Positions 56,210-64,000 of a stretch of 64,000 nt of DNA are shown here, piece after piece. The stretch's first letter is position 1. Every line of letters begins with the position of its first letter. Origin of the DNA: Flaccisagitta enflata (taxonomy: Eukaryota > Chaetognatha > Sagittoidea > Aphragmophora). The DNA is taken from NCBI GenBank assembly GCA_965153355.1, contig OZ231128.1, forward strand, positions 35,650,001 through 35,714,000, in the 5' to 3' direction. The notes below the pieces were generated by a model. The model saw only the letters and a list, made by a program, of their open reading frames with translations, had not been told where the DNA came from and made no database searches. Position numbers and translations under genes: made by a program.

Positions 56210-58225
56210 TATCTCTACGAAAAGTGAACACAGGGCCAACTTTGGGGGGTCAAAAATTGATTTTGAGAAATGGGCATCAACACTGGTCTAGAAGGCGAGG
56301 AAAAACATAAACTAAGACCAAACCAACTTTTTTAGACCTATTTTTGAGCTACAGCGGCGTCACGAGCTTCTCAAAGTCAAAAATCCATGAAATTTTTGTG
56401 TCAAAAACTTTCTCCTTTTTTCAATGACATGCGGGTGAAAAAACAGTCATTGAGGCTCCAAAAATTGGATTTTTGATATGCGGATTTTTTTGCTGGTTAG
56501 GTATTGAGCACCTCTACTGACATCCGGAAAAAAAATTCCACCTGGGTTTAAAATTTTGGGGGATAAATTAAAGTATCTGAATTTTTGATTTTTTTTTAAT
56601 GAAAAATGAGCAAAGTGTAGTTCTGAAAGTCATATAGCCCCAGAAAGTCCCAGCATTTTTTTTCCAGAATTTGGTAGCCCTAAGAGTGTACAATTAGGGA
56701 CCAGTGTCAATTTTTGAGGAACCTGGTGGAACTTCAGCCATTTTTGACCATATTTGGCAAAATGTAAAAAATGTCATTTTTGGCAAAAAACAAATCAATT
56801 TATCTCTTAACAAAATAGAGTGAGGATGTCAATTTTTAGCAGGAGACTATGTCTTTACATTATGTTTGATGTTTTGGATCCAAATTTTGCAGTCAATTTG
56901 CAGACCGGCCCAACTACCCTACCAACAAGAATTTTGAAAAATGGGTATAAACTGGTCAAAAATTCTCAAATTGAGCTGAAAAGTTGCATACAGGTTGATT
57001 TTGACCTTTGAAATCATTTGCTATTATTTAAATGTGGGTGGAATGTGTGCAAAGTGCCTAGAAGTGGCCTAATTTTTGATGAAAAAAGGGCAAAATTGGT
57101 AAAAATTTGGAAATCTGAAATTTCAGGGTTCAGACCCCATCAAAGAGATTCATTTACATCAAAAACAATTGATTTGCACATTTGTTGAGATTTGAAGTCA
57201 ATTTTTGGCCATTTTGAGCCATTTTTGGCCAAAAATGGCCTAAAATGGCTCAAAATCAGCATTTTCTTCAGACTGATCGTTGTTATTTGGAATCTTTTTG
57301 CCAATATCACTCATTCCACTTAGAACTAGGAAAAACATACTCATTAGGACCTTCGAACACTTACGACGGGGCCATAACAGGCCAACAAGTCATCCAAGGA
57401 TCGCACATGGTCAGCGGTACCCGATGCCCTGCTTGGAGTGATTAGCTGAAGAAGTGGAGTGAGAGCAGGGCAGCGGCCCCAAAGGGCCGATGTCCTGTAG
57501 GACACAGGGGTGAAGTTCCATACGTCCTGAAATGGCATATTTGGGGTAATTTTCTGTGATATTCATTGGGAATTTTGTGTTTTTTTTAATTTTCTGTCAA
57601 TTTGCCATGTTATTCAATGAGAATTTGAGGTCTGAGAGGTTGGATTTAGGGCCCAAGAGGCTGGATTTGAGGCCTGAGAGGCTGGATTTGAGGCCTGAGA
57701 GGCTGGATTTGAGGCCCAAGAGGCTGGATTTGAGGCCCAAGAGGCTGGATTTTAGGCCTGAGAGGCTGGATTTGAGGCCTGAGAGGCTAGATTTGATGCC
57801 TGAGAGGCCGGATTTGAGGCTTGAGAGGCCAGATTTGAGGCCTGAGAGGCTGGATTTGAGGCCTGAGAGGCTTGAGAAGCTTCGGAGGGGGGGGGGACGT
57901 AATGTCAGACGGACGTAACGGTTCACCCCTGTGTCCTACAGGACATCGGCCCTTTGGGGCCGCTGCCCAAAAACAGGCCAAAAACGGCCAAAAATGGCCA
58001 AAATCAGCATTTTCTTCAAACTGATTGTTGTTATTCGGATTTTTTTTGCCATTCTTACTCTTTCTACCCAGAATTAAGAGAAATATACTCATTTAGACCC
58101 TTCAACATTCTTACCATGGCCATAACAGGCCAAAAAACAGACCAAAAATGGCCTAAAATTGCAAAAATTTGCATTTTCTTCAAATTGATTGTTGTTATTT
58201 GGAATTTTTTTGACAATCTCACTTG
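56210..58225. repeat. Diverged repeats built on CCAAAAATGGCC with a family B insertion
   Basis: The block AAATCAGCATTTTCTTCA through GCCATAACAGGCCAA occurs at about 57,250-57,385 and again at 57,995-58,130, with a partial third at 58,165. The copies are separated by the family B element 57,388-57,970. Upstream text to 56,210 is looser variation on the same theme. No gene is seen. Confidence 0.55.
57388..57970 (+). mobile_element. Family B element copy 7 (best preserved)
   Basis: Outer hairpin ATCCAAGGAT, CACATGGTCAGCGGTACCCG, AGCAGGGCAGCGGCCCCAAA, GTCCTGTAGGACACAGGGG, then about 13 units of the 21-bp repeat GAGGCCTGAGAGGCTGGATT(T), a run of nine or ten G's, GACGTAATGTCAGACGGAC, CCCCTGTGTCCTACAGGACA and CCTTTGGGGCCGCTGCCC with A's. 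All modules of the family are present in order. Confidence 0.88.
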
Positions 58226-58303
58226 AATGAATGAATGAATGAACGGAGAACGAAAGCCCTGTGTTCTACAGGACTTTGTCCCCTTCGGAGCCACTGCCCA
58301 AAA
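58226..58303 (+). repeat. Right end of a family B element
   Basis: (GAAT)n, GGAGAACGAAAGCCC, GTGTTCTACAGGAC and CCCCTTCGGAGCCACTGCCC with A's. No left end or array is present. Confidence 0.65.
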
Positions 58304-59530
58304 ACCAATAAATGATCAAATGTGCCATATTGATGAAATTTTACGGCAAAAAATGATTCTGAATGATGACGGATTGACTTGAATTTGTGCATGATGGTGT
58401 CTCAGTGCCAGATTATCCTTGTTTGACCATTTTCTGACAGAAGCAGCGGTTTGGTAGTCAAAAAACAGTCATAAACGCCAATATAAAAGCTTTTTACGGC
58501 ATTTCACGAACATTTACGGCAATGAAATGAGACTCACACCCAACTCAATGTTTTGAAACTCTGTAGTATGTGTGTCCCGGGTCCAAATATACATCTTCTG
58601 GCAATTTTCGAGTAGTTGCCCATCTACATCAGGAAGAAAAACTCCAATAAATGGTCAAAAATGTTATTTTGACGGCAGTTTCAGGCATAGAAATATGCCG
58701 AATGACAGCGGATTGACATGAATTTGTGCATGATGGTGTCTCAGTGCCAGATTATCATTGTTTGACCATTTTCTGGCAGAAGCAGCAGTTTGGTAGTCAC
58801 AAAACAGTCAAAAATGCCAGTATAATAGCTTTTTACGGCATTTTACGAACATTTACGGCAATGAAATGAGACTCAAACTCAACTCAATGTTTTAAAACTC
58901 TGTAGTATGTGTGTCCCGGGTTCAAGTACACATTTTCTGGCAATTTCCGAGTGCTTGTCCATCTACAACAGGAAGAAAAAAAAACAAAAATGGACAAAAA
59001 TGCAATTTTGACGGCAGTTCACGGCATGAAAATATGCTGAATGATGACGAGTCAACTTGAACTTGTGCATGTCAGTGTCACAGTGCCAAATTGTCATTGT
59101 TTGACCATTTTTTGACAGATGCAGCAGTTTGGTAGTCAAAAAACAGTCAAAAATGCCAATGTAAAAGCTTTTACGGCATTTTACGAACATTGACGGCAGT
59201 GAAATGAGACTCACACCCAACTCAATGTTTTGAAACTCTGTAGTGTGTGTGTCCCGGGTCTAAGTACACATTTTCTGGCAGTTTTTGAGTAGTTGTCTTT
59301 CTACAACATCAAGAGAACCCCTTAAAACGGTGAAAATGCCATTTTGACGGCAGTTTACGGCATAAAAATGTGCTGAATGATGACGGGTTGGCCTGCATAT
59401 ATGCTTGAATGTGTCATAGTGCCAGAACGTCATTATTTGTCTATGATATGACAAAAGCAACGGTTTTAGACCAAAAAAACTAGCAAAAATGCCATTTTTA
59501 CGGTATTTTACGGCATTTTACGGCATTACG
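58304..59530. repeat. 338-bp tandem repeat, about 3.6 copies
   Basis: Landmarks (GATGGTGTCTCAGTGCCAGA, TTTGGTAGTCA, ACTCTGTAGTATGTGTGTCC) recur at intervals of 339, 339 and 336 bases. Each unit contains several TTTACGGCA motifs. Divergence is moderate, so the array is older than the 81-bp array at 34 kb. Confidence 0.85.
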
Positions 59531-60034
59531 TGCGTCTACCTGTACCGAATGTGCTCTATAACTTTTTTTGGCCTCTATGGGATAGTCCCAATGGGCTTAT
59601 GGCGAAAAAATTAGGCCATTGGTCACTTTTGGGATTTCGCTTAGGGTGTACCTACATATGATACAGTGAATCGCTTTTTTTTAAGATGAATATTTCAAAA
59701 AGTTTAACTTCTCTTTTGATGTGATAAGCTGGTATCAGGACCTTAGTTAGTACCTGACATTGTCAGCGTCAGTGCCCTTCCCTAAGCTGCTATTGTACGT
59801 GAGGGTTACTCTGAGACCCTGTACTAGGCCACCAGGGTGAACACCTTATATTATACAAAAGATTAAGTTTTCTTTAAGATACTTTATTCAAGGATAGTCG
59901 TGAGGGATCCGGATTAAGCGCCAGTGAGAGCTCCCAAGGCTCTTATCCATTCTGTAATCTTTTTTGTAAAAGCACTGTTGTTCCAACCATCATAGAAGAA
60001 CGTAGAGAGGGTAGGACTTTGGATGTTGTTTTTA
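59531..60034. other. No feature recognised
   Basis: Unique-looking text, no exon or repeat family identified. Confidence 0.35.
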
Positions 60035-60201
60035 TTATCGTTTAAATCTATCCAAAGCTTTTTTTGAAATGCACATTTCTATTGTAGGCAAGAAGCCATT
60101 GAAAAATTCTACTAGTAGGCAGCCAAATATTTTGTCGGACCCTGGACTGTCTGTGAAAGCCCGGTTGTAAGAGACAGACACGTTAATGGAGGAGCGATAT
60201 T
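60035..60201 (-). CDS. Candidate terminal exon, 54 codons plus stop
   Basis: On the minus strand a good acceptor (TGTGTTTATTACTTACAAG) precedes a frame reading YRSSINVSVSYNRAFTDSPG, then IFGCLLVEFFNGFLP and ALDRFKR before TAA. AATAAA overlaps the stop region (60,031-60,036 on the minus strand). Acceptor, frame and signal together suggest a last exon. The family is unknown and the upstream exon, right of 60,210, was not found. Confidence 0.4.
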
Positions 60202-60954
60202 CTTGTAAGTAATAAACACAAAAGAAAGTAATATCATTGCAAACGCAAAGTACTAAAAACAAACGCAGAACTCAGTATCGCAAGTCTACATTTGTATTAT
60301 GCATTTTGTATTATGTATTTTGCATTTTGCATTTTGTAACAGCATGAGCAAAAAATTTGGCACAAGAATATGAGTGTAGAAACAGCACTTCTAGGTGCTT
60401 TGAAAAGATGAAATTTGAATCATAACCCCACAACAAGTTCTATTGCACAGTAGTATGGGCCATCATTCACTTTTCCTATTGCTGTTCCCAGTAGAGGGCA
60501 TCAAAGTCGGACCGCACAATCAGATTTTGCAAGAATTTTACCAGCAAATTTGAAGAGATCGTAACTCTTCTTAGTCAAGTGTTTTTCTCATGCTAGGCGT
60601 CCCCTTCTAGTTATTGTCGTTCAAAACAAGTTACGGTTATGTCAGATAATCATACCAATTGATGATTGGGTCGGGGAGATTAGAATTGTACGACAAAATG
60701 AAGAAAAACTGATGCCACTTGATCACATAGACTACATGTGACCATCATAATGATTCATTTTCCGGACCTCATCTATTGAATATAGCCAACAGTATTGCCT
60801 CATTGGTATTCTAAATCACTGAAATTAGGTATTTGATTATTATCATGGCGATATTTGCCCTGCATTGCATTGTTTTCCAATGCTTTATCAAAGTTGTGCA
60901 AAATTTTTTGCTCATACTGTTATTTTGTTTGCTTATTTGTTAGTCTCTTTTTGT

Positions 60955-60999
60955 CTGCCTGTCCGTTTGTCTGTTTGTCTGTCTGTCTGTCTGACTACC

Positions 61000-61036
<37 letters not shown>

Positions 61037-61066
61037 GGCTGTCTGTTTGTCTGTTGTGTCTGTCTG

Positions 61067-61113
<47 letters not shown>

Positions 61114-61131
61114 GTCTGCCCTTTTGTCTGA

Positions 61132-61200
<69 letters not shown>
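60955..61200. repeat. (CTGT)n then (CT)n microsatellite
   Basis: CTGT-rich run from about 60,955 to 61,130, followed by about 63 bases of CT. Confidence 0.95.
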
Positions 61201-61204
<4 letters not shown>

Positions 61205-61350
61205 CAATTGAGAGTCTCCGACATATGGTGTTAACTTCTTAAAAGATTTTCACAGTCGTATTTTCTCATTCCATTTACTCTTCCTCCTCATGGCCTCAAC
61301 TCATCTCTTCATAGCAATTCTTTCTTGTTTTATTTTTTTCTCTCTTTTAG

Positions 61351-61535
61351 TTTTACTCAAAGCAAATTCTTGTCAACGCAAACGCGTTTTTTAATGCCAA
61401 TTTACAACCCTTTTTACTCGCTAAAGCGGGAATACGGAGAACGGCTTATGTTATGTTGTCGTTGCCAAGGCGCTTCATGCTTCAGCAGAATTCCGCCTTG
61501 CAACGGATGTCATCGATTTTTAATGTTTATAACAG
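61351..61535 (+). CDS. Candidate internal exon, 61 codons
   Basis: TTTCTCTCTTTTAG precedes a frame reading FYSKQILVNANAFFNANLQ, LLAKAGIRRTAYVMLSLP and SSIFNVYN, ending at AACAG|GTATTA. One other frame is also open (Cys-rich), but the chosen frame has the more ordinary amino-acid mix. A minority choice of frame remains possible. Family not recognised; neighbouring exons not found. Confidence 0.42.
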
Positions 61536-61586
61536 GTATTACATAAAAAAGTACCATATTCCTTTAGATCTTCTGAAAAAGATTAC

Positions 61587-61823
61587 TTTTTAGTCGCGTG
61601 CTACGCGACTCTACACCCCGCTATGTCGGTCCGTTGGTCGGTTGGTCGGTCGGTCGGTCGGTTGGTCGGTCGATTGGTTGGTCGGTCGGACCCCTTTTTA
61701 CTTTTTCGGCGTTTTTGAGCTTTTAGAGCATATGGCTCCTGCCCAGATGAACTAGTGACCTTCTCCAGCACTGCTCCTGCCCACCCGCACGCGACTAGGG
61801 TAGCCGTGTATCCAGCCTTGTTT
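61587..61823 (-). mobile_element. Family A element, GTCGCGTGC sub-type (near complete)
   Basis: TTTTTAGTCGCGTGCTACGC, CTACACCCCGCTATGTCGG, about nine GGTCGGTT-type units, GCTCCTGCCCAGATG, TGCTCCTGCCCACCCG, CACGCGACTAGGGTAGCC and TCCAGCCTTGTTT. The internal arm complements the terminal arm exactly. Confidence 0.88.
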
Positions 61824-62081
61824 ATGTAAGACCTGTTACCATTCCCCGTTCAAACGTACGCGACCTAGGTAGTTACAGCCGATAACTTTGCAACTTTGCA
61901 CAAGTTGTCTCTTTTGTCCATGTTTAGCAGATTGAACTGTCTTCTTCGATGCAATTTCGATTTGTAAGTGCCTGTAGCTATCAATAACCTTCGAGTCTGA
62001 TTCGAGCATGATTGCACGTAAATACATGGAAGGAAGAGTTCAACGTAGTAAATATTCAACGAAAACAAATGCTATCTAAAA

Positions 62082-62354
62082 TCAAATGAACAAAAGTGTA
62101 TCTTGTTTGTTATCCAACATTAATTTGGCCTTTCCTCTGACTATGTCAGCCATCATTGTCCAATGTTCATATTCCTCCATTTGTGCCACGCCCATCATCC
62201 CTTTAACAAAGTAATTCCGCCAAACTGACATCCGGGTGCATCCTTGGCCATCCATGGCTTCAGCATCGCTTCAGTCTTCAGACGAGTTGGTCAGTCTATG
62301 CTTCCCGTGTTTTGTAATCCATGATTTAACCATGTCTGTCATCATATTTGTCAT
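62082..62354 (-). pseudogene. Candidate exon with an in-frame TGA
   Basis: On the minus strand the frame from TAG|ATGACA reads MTNMMTDMVKSWITKHG, meets TGA at 62,273-62,271 (codon 28), and stays open and protein-like (SVWRNYFVKGMMGVAQM; EHWTMMADIVRGKAK) for 62 more codons to TGA at 62,084-62,082. The segments MMTDMVKSW and MMADIVRGK look like two divergent copies of one repeat unit, which argues for a real ancestral protein. The internal stop suggests a decayed gene, or two separate exons whose splice sites I could not place. An open stretch at 62,612-62,677 ending in a CAT|GTAAGT donor joins in phase 0 and may be the preceding exon; the (CT)n tract at 62,377-62,446 would then lie in the intron just upstream of the acceptor. 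Confidence 0.4.
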
Positions 62355-62372
62355 CTAGTTGGCCAAATCTTT

Positions 62373-62376
<4 letters not shown>

Positions 62377-62446
<70 letters not shown>
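62377..62446. repeat. (GA)n microsatellite
   Basis: About 35 GA units, read as CT on the minus strand. Confidence 0.95.
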
Positions 62447-62677
62447 GGAGAAATAGGATATATAAAGCCAGAAAAGGAATGAAGGAGGGATAAAATCTAA
62501 GAAAAGGCAAAACCCAGCTGTTTAACGAGGTCGAAATCTTGCCGTCTGAATCACAAATCGCCACCACAGTTTTTTTGAGGCGCGAGGGGAAAAGCAGCAG
62601 AAAAAACTTACATGATGTTGACTTTGAGGGTTGGGCCATCGGTCTGACGAGTGAATATCTAATTTACATAAACATAA

Positions 62678-63030
62678 TCATTAACATTAACCATGTTCTT
62701 TATTTCGATTGCTGGTAGTACCCAAAATTCTAGGAAGATAAATGACACTTCAAACTCAAAATGAATGTTTGCTTAGTCAGTTTTGCTAATGGAAAACTAG
62801 GAGTGATGCGCGTTGTAAGTTACAACTTGTAACTAGTCAGTGAGCCCTTCACGGCCCTCTTTCACATATTCCAGTTTGAATATAGTGAGGGATGTTGTTC
62901 CACTAGGACCTAAATTTCCTTAGTATTATCGAACAAACGCGCGATGGTTAATTGATTACTCAGTGAAGCTTAGACCCGGGTTTCACAGGTTATTCAATGT
63001 GCAAGTGCGTGCATATGTCTGTGTCTGTCA

Positions 63031-63035
<5 letters not shown>
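62678..63035. other. No feature recognised
   Basis: Unique-looking AT-moderate text between the candidate minus-strand exon and the GT/CT microsatellite. Confidence 0.35.
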
Positions 63036-63117
<82 letters not shown>

Positions 63118-63310
63118 GATCTCAACATACATGTATTACTGCGCAGGCCTGCTTCGAACCCAGAGACGCTGAAACCGCATCTTTCTACCCCCGCCCTTTC
63201 CCTTTTCTACCCCCCGCCCTTCCCTTTCACCCCCGCCCCTTTCCCTTTCACCCCCTGTCCCCTTTTCACCCCCCCCCTTTTCCCCCCCCCCCCCCGCCCC
63301 CCTTTTCCCG
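63036..63310. repeat. (GT)n-(CT)n microsatellite and C-rich CCCTTTCCC repeats
   Basis: GT run at 63,036-63,062, CT run at 63,063-63,114, then CCCCGCCCTTTCCCTTT-type units at 63,188-63,305. Confidence 0.9.
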
Positions 63311-63495
63311 GACCGCCTTAAGGCACGGCTTTGCCTTGGCAAAAGCCACAAGCTCGAGTTCTTTGCCAAAATGTCTGCTTGAAGTTATAGTCAAACAATT
63401 TTGACTTGACATTAAACACTGTTTGTTTGAAAATGGAACGTCCGGATATGCAGTGAGCAATTGTTGCTTATGACGGCGAGCCTCCGAAGCCAACT

Positions 63496-63699
63496 TTTTA
63501 GTCGCCTGCACGCGACTCTACACCCCGCTTTGTCCGTCCGTCCGTCCGTCGGTCTGTTGGTCCTTCACACTTTTACTTTTTTATCAATTTTATTTCTGCA
63601 AGTCATTTAAAGTCATTTAAGAGTATACTGAGTCATTCTAAGTCATTCTAAGTCAATCTGTAATTCTCGAACGCGACTTATAGGTGTTGGTCTTGTTTT
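63496..63699 (-). mobile_element. Family A element, AAGTCATT-bearing branch
   Basis: TTTTTAGTCGCCTGCACGCG, CTACACCCCGCTTTGTCCG, (TCCG)n, AAGTCATTTAAAGTCATTTA repeats, then ACGCGACTTATAGGTGTTGG and CTTGTTTTG. Closely related to the copy at 20,511. Confidence 0.8.
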
Positions 63700-64000
63700 G
63701 TTTTAACTGAGGTCAAAATAGAAATATGAATAAAAAAAAAAAAAAAAAAAAAAACTGAATAATCATACCCTAAAAATTTGTGAAAAAGGTTTATCCTAGT
63801 ATCATTTTGCATGATTCACATTCTAATACGAAAATCAACTTAAGATGATCGATGGCCTTGATCGATAAAAAAAAGTAACTGCGAATTTCTGAAAATTTCA
63901 TTTTTGTTCAATGACAGAGGGGGGGGGGGGAGAAATTCTAAGATTGCAAAGAAAATGAAATAATGGAAAACATAGTTCTCTTATAAATTCGATTATAAAG

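Noticed and set aside
57388-57440. Similarity of the family B outer part to 5S rRNA (AAGCAGGG...CTTGGATG on the complement)
   Set aside because: The CTTGGATG part is not conserved in other copies, where it is replaced by other hairpins, so the match is probably coincidence.
57388-57970. Regular 21-bp repeats considered as a CRISPR array
   Set aside because: Units are contiguous with no unique spacers, the context is eukaryotic and there are no cas genes. It is a minisatellite inside family B.
61836-62068. Minus frames of 63 and 67 codons left of the 62.1 kb segment
   Set aside because: One is protein-like (SYRHLQIEIASKK), but two frames compete and no splice pair is clear, so it is left uncalled.

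Overview
The window is eukaryotic nuclear DNA. Coding pieces are short, split by introns with GT/AG borders, and sit in a sea of microsatellites, minisatellites and palindromic transposable elements. The clearest gene is a multi-LIM protein whose LIM domains are spaced as in the four-and-a-half-LIM (FHL) family. With degenerate CCCTAA-type repeats near 44.7 kb, this suggests an invertebrate animal or a close holozoan relative. The species cannot be named from sequence alone, and other eukaryotes are not excluded. No bacterial or organellar genes were seen, and no rRNA or tRNA genes were recognised. Layout: 0-6 kb holds a palindromic MITE and the 3' part of the LIM gene (five exons, plus strand). 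6.1-8.2 kb is one block of (GA)n and (GAAA)n. 8-38 kb is almost all repeats: a 2.6 kb palindromic element with a 9-bp target duplication, hAT-like MITEs, nested foldback elements, a 9 x 81-bp minisatellite, and many copies of two dispersed families. 39,893-53,785 is a complete, apparently recent LTR-flanked element of 13.9 kb (two 518-bp LTRs, about 99% identical by eye, 5-bp target duplication). 54-64 kb holds more repeats and several orphan exons. Two unusual dispersed families dominate. Family A (about 30 whole or partial copies, 130-320 bp) runs from a GGCCGGATACACGG end, through a CGGGTGGGCAGGGGC box and a variable (GGAC/GACC)n stretch, to a terminal hairpin such as AGTCGCGTGCACGCGACT followed by A's. 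Sub-types change the hairpin arms and a matching internal arm together. Family B (8 whole or partial copies, 0.4-0.7 kb when whole) has GCAGCGGCCCCAAAGGGGCC-type hairpins at both ends, usually an inner GTCCTGTAGGAC-type hairpin, an inner array of 20-21 bp repeats peculiar to each copy, usually a G-run plus (GGAC)n stretch, and an outer hairpin whose arms vary but stay self-complementary. The LTR element shows no recognisable protease, reverse transcriptase, RNase H or integrase. It has two long reading frames on one strand next to its ends, and a string of intron-bordered exon-like segments on the other strand between them. It looks like a non-autonomous element carrying gene material, possibly in antisense. 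All exon calls outside the LIM gene rest on open frame, splice-site context and protein-like composition only, and carry modest confidence.
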